DNA from: Crassaminicella thermophila
GTDB taxonomy: Bacteria > Bacillota > Clostridia > Peptostreptococcales > Thermotaleaceae
Direction of reading: 5' to 3'
Length of the DNA stretch: 64,000 nucleotides
NCBI RefSeq assembly: GCF_008152325.1
Contig: NZ_CP042243.1
Coordinates: 563,026 to 627,025, forward strand
Shown: positions 36,301 to 44,155 of the stretch, in pieces
How the letters are laid out: each line of letters opens with the position of its first letter
How positions within the stretch are numbered: position 1 is the stretch's first letter
Position numbers and translations under genes: made by a program
Notes under the pieces: generated by a model
Databases searched by the model: none
The model's input: the letters and a program-made list of their open reading frames with translations, nothing else
What the model was told of the DNA's origin: nothing

Positions 36301-37312
36301 TAGTATTTTAAATATAGATAAGAAAATGACACAAAAGGAAGCAGAAGCTTTGAAAAAGGAACTAGATAAAAATAAGGTTTCTATTAATAAAGTGGCTAAT
36401 AATACAGAAACAGTGTTGGCAGATTCTAAGTTAGAAGTATCATTGTTGATCCCTAAAAAAGCATTAGATGGGGCAAAAAAAATAACCATTTCTGAATTAG
36501 AAAAAGATGAGAATCCAAAACAATTTGCTGTTAAAGTTAATTCATCTACCTATGAGTTTGGACCTAGTGGAACTAAGTTTGATAAACCAGTAACTATAAG
36601 CATTAAGCTTGCAATAACAGATGAAATGAATATAGAAAAAATATCTCCAGCTTGGTATGATGAGGAAAGTAAGAAATGGATTCCTATTCCAGGGATAATA
36701 GATGCTGAAAAGGGGTTAGTTGTATTTAATATTGATCACTTTACAAAGTTTGCAGTAATTGAATTACCAAATAAAATAAGCTTTAAAGATGTAGACGAGA
36801 AGATTTCTTGGGCTAAAGATGCTATTGAAATTTTAGCAGGTAAAGGAATCATAAAAGGTACAGGTAATGGATTTGAACCTCAAAGGTCAATTACTCGTGC
36901 TGAATTTATTAGCTTAGTGGTAACTGCTTTAAATTTAGAAAAAGAAGAATATATAGAAGAAACCTTTAGTGACGTAAATAAATTAGATTGGTTTGCTAAT
37001 GCTGTAGGGTGTGCTTATAAAAGCAATATTATATCAGGAGATCCAGATGGTAAGTTTAGACCTAATGATCCAATAACAAGAAATGAAATTGCTAGCATAC
37101 TTTATAGATTACAAGGATCACCAGAAAATAGTATTAAAAATAGTAAATTATCTTTTAAAGATATAAATACTTTACCTAGTTGGGCAATAAATGGAGTAAA
37201 ATATGTTTATCAACAAGGATTGATGAGTGGATATGAAGATGAAACATTTAGGGGAGGCAATGCATTAACTAGAGCAGAAGCTGCAGTGGTTATCTATAAT
37301 TATCTAAAATAA
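33323..37312 (+). CDS. Giant SLH-anchored surface protein with two alpha/alpha-toroid domains, Ig-like domains and DUF4430: predicted corrinoid capture protein
   Basis: 1329 aa; start ATG at 33323 behind GAGGTG. Signal peptide about 1-40; four 10-residue acidic repeats (YDEDTVQEDV) about 48-87; toroid domain 1 about 99-379; Big_2 Ig-like about 380-455; toroid domain 2 about 475-754, containing QKEDGSF-type prenyltransferase/cyclase repeats; second Big_2 about 755-833; DUF4430 about 846-947 (GWMYAVNGKAPSV, ILWWYS); a linker plus a beta-rich domain; three SLH domains 1152-1329 that bind secondary cell-wall polymer. An alpha/alpha-toroid joined to DUF4430 (InterPro: transcobalamin-like C-terminal) is the layout of intrinsic factor and transcobalamin. 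With the upstream cobalamin riboswitch and downstream ECF genes this suggests corrinoid capture at the cell surface. Binding is inferred. Toroid 1 carries a compensated frameshift. Confidence 0.87.
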   Translation: MNLFNNKNKLLISKVMLIILLVSTIFSILPIFNGNYTGSAETVQKYVYDEDIVQEDVYDEDTVQEDVYDEDTVQEDVYDEDTVQEAVYSSVYSDLATQAVRNHYKTYKNGKAVDGKWGNFGAYDAYILAEAGANLESWTYNGTTFKEKVDSLIDATIANEDTENKSSAKRVAQEYLAAKSLNESDKATQLFNILKNRQKKKMDHLIQAFYSMYSNVATYELLVRAGKIMDIDTDKAIEYILKNQDVNGSWPIQDVDTYIYNDFMMTAQAVRVLKALEASAGERITDVENAIEKGKKWLKEKQKSDGSFVNGYDDIVTDTAEIIYTLKDLGIDPDTWTSEDGNSPVDYMKEKALKEGSFGNVGSTTWALDAYLKLGGEVLNDTVLGIKITPESANITKGNTKQYKAEAYKLDGTIEDISDVVNWSTANNEIATVDNGLVTGVSAGTTEVKAIYKEFSDTSTVIIQLTVIDELAVKAVRNNYETYKNGKAVDGGWGNFGAYDAYILAEAGANLESWTYNGTTFKEKVDSLIDATIANEDTENKSSAKRVAQEYLAAKSLNESDKATQLFNILKNRQKEDGSFDTGLYSMYSNVATYELLVRAGKIMDIDTDKAIEYILKNQDVNGSWPIQDVDTYIYNDFMMTAQAVRVLKALEASAGERITDVENAIEKGKKWLKEKQKSDGSFVNGYDDIVTDTAEIIYTLKDLGIDPDTWTSEDGNSPVDYMKEKALKEGSFGNVGSTTWALDAYLKLGGEVLNDTVLGIKITPESANITKGNTKQYKAEAYKLDGTIEDISDVANWSTANNKIATVDNGLVTGVSAGTTEVKASYQDCSGIVKVNVSGDNSGIVEKGFTVKVAVIGKSGELLYGPSSVTISKKYEYKDTALSALDATGLRWKFSNDWPGMVNEIEGQKNKGMNGWMYAVNGKAPSVLPGEKTVKKEDKILWWYSTNAMSEVPKWPDSSNKPTIISESKIEEKVKETLDNYNKKLEKVKDKNSILNIDKKMTQKEAEALKKELDKNKVSINKVANNTETVLADSKLEVSLLIPKKALDGAKKITISELEKDENPKQFAVKVNSSTYEFGPSGTKFDKPVTISIKLAITDEMNIEKISPAWYDEESKKWIPIPGIIDAEKGLVVFNIDHFTKFAVIELPNKISFKDVDEKISWAKDAIEILAGKGIIKGTGNGFEPQRSITRAEFISLVVTALNLEKEEYIEETFSDVNKLDWFANAVGCAYKSNIISGDPDGKFRPNDPITRNEIASILYRLQGSPENSIKNSKLSFKDINTLPSWAINGVKYVYQQGLMSGYEDETFRGGNALTRAEAAVVIYNYLK
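33464..33583 (+). repeat. Four tandem 30-bp repeats in the surface-protein gene
   Basis: Unit begins TATGACGAAGACACTGTTCA; four units, nearly identical, coding for YDEDTVQEDV each. In frame, just after the signal peptide; probably a flexible acidic spacer whose copy number may vary. Confidence 0.95.
33617..35797 (+). repeat. Tandem duplication of a 1.05-kb toroid + Ig-like coding unit
   Basis: 33617-34672 and 34745-35797 are almost identical at the nucleotide level, with offset 1128 bp falling to 1125 bp after three extra bases in copy 1. Only a handful of substitutions are visible, such as GGAAAG versus GGAAAA before AAATGG. The duplication is recent or maintained by gene conversion. Confidence 0.95.
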
Positions 37313-37346
37313 TTTATATAATAAAAAATTAAATATATGTAGTATG

Positions 37347-37394
37347 CATGCACTGTCAGTTTAATATATAATTATAGTTAATGGACAGTGCATG
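37347..37394 (+). other. Intercistronic hairpin after the giant surface-protein gene
   Basis: Perfect 11-bp arms CATGCACTGTC / GACAGTGCATG with a 26-nt loop, followed by TTTAGTTTC. It lies between the surface-protein gene and the lipoprotein gene. It may be a weak terminator or an mRNA-stability element that lowers downstream expression. Confidence 0.6.
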
Positions 37395-37421
37395 TTTAGT
37401 TTCAATAAATGGAGGTAGTTT

Positions 37422-38412
37422 ATGAAAAAAATACGATTAAGTTGCTTAGTATTGATCATATTTGTACTTATGATGACTGTTACTGCTTGTGGAGGTAAGG
37501 ATGTCAATCCTAATAATGAAAAGAGCAATTTTGTAGAAAAAGCAAATGACATAGGAAATGTAACATTATTAGTAACAAGGGATTTTGGAAATCAGATAAT
37601 ACTTAATAAAGATGTTGAAATAAAAAAAGATTGGAACGTGATTGATCTTTTGGAAGCAAGTACAGAAATAACTACAAAATGGGATGGGAACTTTGTAACA
37701 GGAATTAATGGATTAAAAGTCTAATAATGGAGGTCTTTCAGGAAAAAGATTAGATTGGTTTTATTATGTTAATGGTATTTGTGCCGATGTAGGGGCTATG
37801 GGTTACGATCTACATCCTGGAGATATTGTTTGGTGGGATTATCATGAGTGGCAAAGTATGGGATCTACAAATTCTGCAGTGATTGGTTTATATCCAGAAC
37901 CATTCATTCATGGTTATCATCAAAAGGTTGGATTAACTACTATTATAACTTCTGAAAACAATTTTAAATTAGCAGAAGTTTTAAAAAAATCCTTAGAATC
38001 TAAGGGCGTTTTATCTGTTACGGTTAAAAATTTAGATGAGGGTATATTGGAAAATAGAGTAGGACCTACCATTGTTATAGGGAAGTGGAATGAACTTAAA
38101 AAGATAGAGTACTTGAATGATTTAAACAAAGCATATCGAAAAGCTGGAACGAATGTACATTTTACAGATGATGAGATAGAGCTTTTAAAAAGTAGTGGAA
38201 AAGTCGGTAAAACAATTAGAAATAATGCAGGAGTAATTGTTGCTTGTGGAGAAGGATTGGGGGATGATAGTCCACTTTGGCTAATTGTTGGAAATGATAG
38301 TAAAGGATTACAACAGGCAGTAGATGTTTTGGTAAATAGTCCAGACAAAATTTCTAAAATGTATAGTGCAGCAGTAGTTTCTGGAGAAGTTATAAGACTA
38401 CCATTACAATAA
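37422..38412 (+). pseudogene. DUF4430 (transcobalamin-like C-terminal) lipoprotein, interrupted by a one-base frameshift
   Basis: ATG behind GGAGG. Lipoprotein signal with lipobox VTAC (Cys about 22). A DUF4430 domain begins near residue 45; the frame stops at 37722-37724, and the same domain continues in the +1 frame (GKRLDWFYYVNGICADVG, HPGDIVWWDYHEW), running to 38412 with about 170 further residues of an unrecognised alpha/beta domain. The span 37422-38412 is 330 codons plus one base, so removing one base near 37721 restores the reading frame. It is either a genuine inactivation or a sequencing error. The intact product would be a membrane-tethered ligand-binding protein between the SLH proteins and the ECF transporter. 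Confidence 0.8.
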
Positions 38413-38429
38413 AGAAGGAAGCGAGAAAA

Positions 38430-39347
38430 ATGATGCTTGTATATAGAGAAAAAGATAACTTGATTTATAAGTTGCATCCAATAACAATGATTTCTTTTAT
38501 TTTTGTAGTTTTTATTTTATCACTAGTTTTTTCACATCCAGTATATTTACTTGGATTGTTTTTTGCTGTAGCAGGAGTAATTATTACTTCAGGAAATTTT
38601 TCTGAGTGGAAAATATATTTAAAATTTACTGTTGTTATGATTATTGTAATTTTAATTGTGAATGCTATTTTTGTTCATGCTGGCTCAACAGTTTTAATTT
38701 CTGGACCTAGATTACCCGTATTGGGTAAAGTACAAATAACAATGGAAGCATTAGCTTTTGGGATAGGAATGGGTATACGCTTATTAGTAATTACTAGTAT
38801 ATTTTGCCTTTATACATATGCAGTACACCCAGATAAAGTTATGAAAATATTTAGTCGTTGGGGGAATAAATCTATATTGATTATTACACTTGCTACCCGA
38901 TTATTTCCCTTAATGGTAAGAGACTATCAGAGAATAACGGAAGTACAACGATGCCGTGGTGTAAAGTTTGATACAGGTAAATGGTGGAATCGTGCTAAAA
39001 ATTTATTACCTGTAATTAGTGTACTTTTATTATCTTGTTTAGAGAGGTCATTTCAGTTAGCTGAGTCTATGTATGCTAGAGGTTATGGAAGTGGAAATAG
39101 GTCCTGTTATAGCAGAGATTTATGGCGACCTAGGGATTATATAATTCTTTTTACACTTTTTATAAGTATGGGAACAGGGATATGGGCTGCTTTAAAAGGC
39201 TGGGCAAGTTATGGTTATTATCCCAAATTAGAAAGATTTAATTTGAAAGAATTATATATGGTAGTAGTTGTTATGATATCATTAATGTTTCCAGTTATTC
39301 TGAATTGGGGGTGGAAGAGATGGCCAATATTAAGATCAAAAATTTAA
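38430..39347 (+). CDS. ecfT: Energy-coupling factor transporter transmembrane component EcfT
   Basis: 305 aa integral membrane protein of the CbiQ/EcfT family, with five or six hydrophobic segments. The coupling-helix motifs appear in MVRDYQRITEVQRCRGV and AESMYARGYGSG, each giving the A-R-G type signature that contacts the two ATPases. It starts 17 nt after the lipoprotein frame and overlaps the ATPase gene by 28 nt. It couples ATP hydrolysis to the S component. Confidence 0.93.
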   Translation: MMLVYREKDNLIYKLHPITMISFIFVVFILSLVFSHPVYLLGLFFAVAGVIITSGNFSEWKIYLKFTVVMIIVILIVNAIFVHAGSTVLISGPRLPVLGKVQITMEALAFGIGMGIRLLVITSIFCLYTYAVHPDKVMKIFSRWGNKSILIITLATRLFPLMVRDYQRITEVQRCRGVKFDTGKWWNRAKNLLPVISVLLLSCLERSFQLAESMYARGYGSGNRSCYSRDLWRPRDYIILFTLFISMGTGIWAALKGWASYGYYPKLERFNLKELYMVVVVMISLMFPVILNWGWKRWPILRSKI

Positions 39348-41008
39348 ACTATCAGTATCCGGAAACAAAAAATTTAGCTTTAAATAATATAAATCTAGAA
39401 ATTCCACAAGGCCAGTTTGTTTTGCTGGTAGGAGGTTCTGGAAGTGGAAAGTCAACATTAATACGTTCTATTGCTGGATTGGTTCCTAACTTTTATGGGG
39501 GAAAGTATGGTGGTGAGGTTTACTTAGATGATAAAGAAATACGTCAGATTGATCGAAGAAGTTTTGTTCAGCAGGTGGGTATGGTTTTTCAGGATCCAGA
39601 GAGTCAATTGGTAATGACTAACTTAGAAGAGGAGATTGTTTTTGGATTAGAAAATTTAGAATTACCTAATAGTTTAATGAAACGAAGGGTGATGGAAGTT
39701 AGCAGTGCACTATCATTGTCTGATTATAAAAATAAATTTATACCTGAATTATCAGGAGGACAAAAGCAAAAGGTAGCTTTAGCATCTGTTCTAGCAATGC
39801 AGCCGGATATATTATTATTGGATGAACCTACATCACAACTTGATCCAATTGCTGGAGAAGAGATCCTTACAATGGTTAGACGATTAAACGAAGAAAATGG
39901 AATTACTGTAGTTTTGACAGAACAAAGATTAGAAAGATGTTTTCACTTGGCTGATAGGGTATTGGTTATGGAGAGAGGAGAAATTATTTATGATCATCAT
40001 GACCCTAAAACAATCGCAGAATGGGCTGTGGATAATAAAACACCTTTTATTCCACCATTAGCAAAATTATTTGCAAATGTAGGCTATCGTGAGGTGCCTG
40101 TTACAGTAAAGCATGGAAGAGAAATTCTTAGATCTTATAGGAATAAATTAAAGCCAATTAGGATTGATTCAGAAAAAAGAGCTGAAAAATTTGAAAAAAC
40201 AGAAGAAGCATGTTTGGTAGATATTAAGAATCTTTGGTTTACTTACCCGAATGGGAAAGAGGTATTAAAAAATATTAATTTAAAAATTAAGCCAGGTGAT
40301 TTTATTGTTGTAATGGGAGAAAATGGGGGAGGAAAAACTACCCTTATGAAGCATATTAATGGATTACTTAAACCTAGTCGTGGTCATGTAAAGGTTTTAG
40401 GTAAGGATACAAAAAAAATGTCTATAGAAGAATTATCATCTATAATTGGTTATTTATCTCAAGATCCTAATGATTACTTATTTTTACCTACTGTAAGAGA
40501 AGAAGTAGCTTTTACGTTGGAGAAATTAGGAATTAAAGATGATAGGATACAGAATAAAATCCTACAAAAACTTCAAATTGATTCTTTAAAAGAAAGGAAT
40601 CCTAGAGATCTAAGTACAGGTCAGCGGCAACGTGTAGCTTTAGCTTCTATTTTAGTAACAAAACCTAAACTATTGCTTTTAGATGAACCTACTCGAGGTT
40701 TAGATTATCAATTAAAAGAAGCACTAGGAGAAGTTCTTCTAAAACTTAAAGAAGAAGGAATGACTATTTTTATGATTGCACATGATGTAGAATTTGCTGC
40801 AGAATATGCTGATGAAATTATATTGTTAGATGGAGGAAGTATTATCGCTAGGGGAAACAAATATGAAATGCTTACTAATTCTACTTTTTATTCACCACAA
40901 ATTAGTAAGTTATTCCACAATTTTGTTGAGAATGTAGTAACACTTGACCAAGGAGAAGTAATACTGAGAAATATGATAGGATCAGATCAGAAAGAAAAGT
41001 ATGCTTAG
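39320..41008 (+). CDS. Fused energy-coupling factor ATPase (EcfA-EcfA')
   Basis: 562 aa with two complete ABC ATPase domains. N-terminal: Walker A GGSGSGKST, signature LSGGQKQ, Walker B LLLDEPTSQLDP. C-terminal (from about 295): GENGGGKTT, LSTGQRQ, LLLDEPTRGLD. Many ECF systems use separate EcfA1/EcfA2; the fusion fixes the pair. Start ATG at 39320 with GGTGGAAG upstream, inside the end of ecfT. It powers the S components encoded next. Confidence 0.95.
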   Translation: MANIKIKNLNYQYPETKNLALNNINLEIPQGQFVLLVGGSGSGKSTLIRSIAGLVPNFYGGKYGGEVYLDDKEIRQIDRRSFVQQVGMVFQDPESQLVMTNLEEEIVFGLENLELPNSLMKRRVMEVSSALSLSDYKNKFIPELSGGQKQKVALASVLAMQPDILLLDEPTSQLDPIAGEEILTMVRRLNEENGITVVLTEQRLERCFHLADRVLVMERGEIIYDHHDPKTIAEWAVDNKTPFIPPLAKLFANVGYREVPVTVKHGREILRSYRNKLKPIRIDSEKRAEKFEKTEEACLVDIKNLWFTYPNGKEVLKNINLKIKPGDFIVVMGENGGGKTTLMKHINGLLKPSRGHVKVLGKDTKKMSIEELSSIIGYLSQDPNDYLFLPTVREEVAFTLEKLGIKDDRIQNKILQKLQIDSLKERNPRDLSTGQRQRVALASILVTKPKLLLLDEPTRGLDYQLKEALGEVLLKLKEEGMTIFMIAHDVEFAAEYADEIILLDGGSIIARGNKYEMLTNSTFYSPQISKLFHNFVENVVTLDQGEVILRNMIGSDQKEKYA

Positions 41009-41017
41009 GTGAATGTT

Positions 41018-41713
41018 ATGAATAAACTAAGTATTTTAACAATAGGAATTATAGGCTTGGTACTACTAATAAGTATAATACCAGATAGTCCATTATTTGA
41101 AGCAAATTGGGCATTGATATCTACAATTATTATAATGATTACGCTGGTAGGTTTTTTCTATAATATTGAAAAAAGTAAAGTTACATCTAAAGAAATCACT
41201 TTGATTAGTACATTAGGTGCATTAGCAGCTATAGTGAGAATGCCTTTTGCATATTTAATGAGTATTCAGCCAACTACTTTCATAGCTATGATTACAGGTT
41301 ATATTTTTGGACCTCAGGCTGGTTTTATGGTAGGGGCTACTGCGATTTTGGTATCTAATTTTTATGCAGGTCAAGGAATGTGGACTCCTTGGCAAATGTT
41401 TTGTATGGGAATTGCCGGAGCTTCAGCAGCAATACTAGCTAAAGAAGGGAGACAGTTTAATATAAAGCAATTTGCTTTTTGTTGTGCCCTATGGGGATAT
41501 ATTTATGGTTGGATTATGAACCTATGGTATTGGACATGTTTTGTGTATCCATTGAATTTTAAAACTTTTGTATCTACATATTTGGCTAGTTTAGCGTTTG
41601 ATACTTTTCGAGCTTTAGGTAATATGTTTTTTACTCTTTTATTGGGAAATTCTTTCTATCGTATATTGATAAGATTTAGAAAAAAATTAAGTATTGAGTA
41701 TATGAAAAGTTAA
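41018..41713 (+). CDS. ECF transporter S component (first copy), predicted corrinoid-specific
   Basis: 231 aa, about six membrane helices. Start ATG at 41018 with AGGTG upstream; translation follows the ATPase gene directly. It contains SIQPTTFIAMITGYIFGPQAGFMVG in outline and the tryptophan motif GMWTPWQMFC. It resembles the S components annotated near cobalamin riboswitches (CblT/CbrT class), but I cannot assign the subtype. It is closely similar over its length to the second S component at 43351. Confidence 0.85.
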   Translation: MNKLSILTIGIIGLVLLISIIPDSPLFEANWALISTIIIMITLVGFFYNIEKSKVTSKEITLISTLGALAAIVRMPFAYLMSIQPTTFIAMITGYIFGPQAGFMVGATAILVSNFYAGQGMWTPWQMFCMGIAGASAAILAKEGRQFNIKQFAFCCALWGYIYGWIMNLWYWTCFVYPLNFKTFVSTYLASLAFDTFRALGNMFFTLLLGNSFYRILIRFRKKLSIEYMKS

Positions 41714-41782
41714 AGATATTCGTTTTTAAAATAGATATTAGAGTTTTTAGTGACTTAAATGGAGTAGAAAGGAGAAGGGAAT

Positions 41783-43309
41783 ATGAATAAAAGGAAAGTT
41801 ATTATATGTATCATTCTAACAATGTCTATTCTTATGTCATCCATTGGCTTTGCTGAGCAGTATTCTTCAGATCAGAAAGTAAAAAAAAGCATAGAAAAAG
41901 CAATTTATTATCTACATAGTGTCCAAAATAAAGATGGCGGATTTCCTGCTACGGTAGGAAACCCTAGTAGCCTATCTTTAACTAGTTGGGTTATTATGGC
42001 TTTGACAGCAGCAGGAGAAAATATTACAGATGCTACTTGGACTCCTAAAGGTAAAAATCCAATAGATTATATAAAGAATTCAAAAAATATATTAGAAGAA
42101 ACTACAGATTATGCACGATTACTATTAGCACTTACTGCAACTAATCAAGGAACAGTTTGGCAAGGAGAAGATTTAGCGAAGAAAATCATTTCATTTCAAC
42201 AAAGTAGTGGTCAATTTTGTCAACTAGATCAGGGAGAGAAGGGAATGATAAATTCCCACATGTGGTCAATTTTAGCTCTTGCTTCATCTGGACATGAAAT
42301 TCCTAACAAAGAAAAAGCAAAAAAATGGCTACTTTCAAGACAGAATGAAGATGGTGGTTTTGGATGGTTAGAGGGTGTAGAAAGTGATGCTGATGATACA
42401 GGGGTGGCTATTCAGGCACTAGTTATGTTAGGTGAGAACCCAAAAACCTCTAAGGCTATCAAAGATGCAATGAATTTCATTAAAAAATATCAGCAGGAAG
42501 ATGGAGGATTTAGCTCTGGGGAATGGATGGGGAATAGCTCAAATTCAGCTTCTGATTCTTGGGTTTTACAGGGATTGATTGCTGCAGGAGAAGATCCAAC
42601 AAGTAATAGATGGTCTATTAATGGAAAAAATGGAATAACCCATCTTTTGAGCTTGCAAAATAGTGATGGTTCATTTAATTGGAAAGAAGGGGTAAGTTCT
42701 TCCACAGTCACTATGACGTCATATGCTATAATGGCATTAGCACAAAGACCTTTTCCAGTAAATATTGATTATAAGAAAAAAGCAGTTGATGAAGAGTTAT
42801 TTTTAGATTTATCTAGTAATCACTGGGCATATAAAGCTATTACAGATTTAGTAAAGAAAAATATTTTATCAGGATATCCAGATGGAACTTTTAGACCAGA
42901 AAAATCTGTGACAAGAGCTGAGTTTACAAATCTTATGATTTGCGGATTGAATTTACAGAAAAGCAAACATAATGTAAATATAAAATTTAAAGATGTATTT
43001 AAAAATCATTGGGCATATAACGCTATTTCCATTGCGGTAGGCAAAGGGTTTATTAAGGGACGTTCTGATAAGATTTTTGATCCTAATGGAAAAATAACAG
43101 GAGCTGAAATGGCAACGATGTTGGTGAATAGTTTACCTCCCGAGAAAAAAAGTAAAATAAAAGAAGGGCCTTATTGGTATTCGGGCTATGTAAAAATTGC
43201 AAAGGAAAATGATCTATTATATCCAAATTTTAAAGCTAAAGAGAGTGCTAGCAGAGCTCAATGTGCATATAGTATTATGAAATTAAGAAATCTCTTATTA
43301 AACAATTAA
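41783..43309 (+). CDS. SLH-anchored alpha/alpha-toroid (prenyltransferase-repeat) surface protein
   Basis: 508 aa with AAGGAGAAGG upstream. Signal peptide about 1-24 (IGFAEQ). Toroid domain about 30-325 with four QxxDGGF-type repeats (QNKDGGFPAT, QNEDGGFGWL, QQEDGGFSSG, QNSDGSFNWK). SLH domains about 335-508, the third degenerate. There is no catalytic DxDD-like motif of terpene cyclases, so a binding rather than enzymatic role is likely. It sits between two S-component genes of the same operon. It lacks DUF4430, unlike the giant protein. Confidence 0.88.
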   Translation: MNKRKVIICIILTMSILMSSIGFAEQYSSDQKVKKSIEKAIYYLHSVQNKDGGFPATVGNPSSLSLTSWVIMALTAAGENITDATWTPKGKNPIDYIKNSKNILEETTDYARLLLALTATNQGTVWQGEDLAKKIISFQQSSGQFCQLDQGEKGMINSHMWSILALASSGHEIPNKEKAKKWLLSRQNEDGGFGWLEGVESDADDTGVAIQALVMLGENPKTSKAIKDAMNFIKKYQQEDGGFSSGEWMGNSSNSASDSWVLQGLIAAGEDPTSNRWSINGKNGITHLLSLQNSDGSFNWKEGVSSSTVTMTSYAIMALAQRPFPVNIDYKKKAVDEELFLDLSSNHWAYKAITDLVKKNILSGYPDGTFRPEKSVTRAEFTNLMICGLNLQKSKHNVNIKFKDVFKNHWAYNAISIAVGKGFIKGRSDKIFDPNGKITGAEMATMLVNSLPPEKKSKIKEGPYWYSGYVKIAKENDLLYPNFKAKESASRAQCAYSIMKLRNLLLNN

Positions 43310-43350
43310 ATAACATAAGGCCAAAAGATGGAAATAAATGAGGGATAAAT

Positions 43351-44073
43351 ATGAAAGTTAAATCTATTACATTTATAATAATTATGATAGCATTATTATT
43401 GGGAATTAGTATTATACCTGAAAATCCATTATTTCATGTAAACTGGGCTTTATTTTCAGCAATAATTATTGGTTTAGCTATGCTCACTTTTTTTTGGAGA
43501 TTTGAGAGAAGTGGAATAAATGCTAAAGAAGTTGCTTTGATTGCTACAATGGCATCTCTGGCAGGCATAGCTAGAGTACCTTTTGCTGCAATAATGAGTT
43601 TACAACCCACTACATTTATGGTTATGATTACAGGATACGTTTTTGGAACTCAAATTGGCTTTATGGTTGGTGCTGTAGCAGCTTTGGTATCTAATTTTTT
43701 TATAGGTCAGGGGCCTTGGACTCCTTGGCAAATGTTTTGTTGGGGAATGTGTGGTGTATTAGCAGCACTATTATCAAAAAGGTGCAAAAATTTAAACTTA
43801 ATTTTCTTTACTGTACTTACAGGTATATGTGGTTATCTATTTGGTTGGGTAATGAACATCTGGCATTGGGTAGGATTTGTATATCCATTAACATTGAAGA
43901 CTTTTTTAGCTACATATGCGGCTAGCTTTCCTTTTGATACACTACATGCTTTAGGAAATGTTGTTTTTTCTATTTTATTTGGAAAGTCATTTTACCAAGT
44001 ATTAGTTCGATTTAAAAAGAGAATTTCAGTAACGTATACTATGATAAGAGATACTAATAAAAAAACCTGCTAG
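43351..44073 (+). CDS. ECF transporter S component (second, paralogous copy)
   Basis: 240 aa, same helices and motifs as the first copy (ISIIPENPLF, LQPTTFMVMITGYVFG, GPWTPWQMFCWGM, WHWVGFVYPL). Visible differences concentrate in membrane faces, e.g. WYWTCFVYPL versus WHWVGFVYPL, so ligand preference may differ. The stop codon lies in the arm of the operon's terminator. Last gene of the train. Confidence 0.85.
   Translation: MKVKSITFIIIMIALLLGISIIPENPLFHVNWALFSAIIIGLAMLTFFWRFERSGINAKEVALIATMASLAGIARVPFAAIMSLQPTTFMVMITGYVFGTQIGFMVGAVAALVSNFFIGQGPWTPWQMFCWGMCGVLAALLSKRCKNLNLIFFTVLTGICGYLFGWVMNIWHWVGFVYPLTLKTFLATYAASFPFDTLHALGNVVFSILFGKSFYQVLVRFKKRISVTYTMIRDTNKKTC
44056..44073. terminator. Left arm of a bidirectional terminator split by the IS
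   Basis: AATAAAAAAACCTGCTAG here pairs with CTAGCAGGTTTTTTATT at 45800-45816. Before the insertion these formed one hairpin between the S-component gene and gpmI; the IS now lies in its loop. Confidence 0.8.
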
Positions 44074-44155
44074 TTATGAATATGCCCCTGTCAAGTAGAC
44101 AGTGGAAAAAATAAAAAGGAATTGCGCTAATCGTACTTTACGGTTAGCGTGATTT

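Noticed and set aside
37920-38477. 185-codon minus-strand frame
   Set aside because: Antisense shadow of the DUF4430 lipoprotein and EcfT start; no ribosome binding site or family resemblance.
41783-43309. Terpene/hopene cyclase function for the toroid proteins
   Set aside because: The QxxDGGF repeats mark the fold only; there is a signal peptide, SLH anchoring and no DxDD-type catalytic motif.
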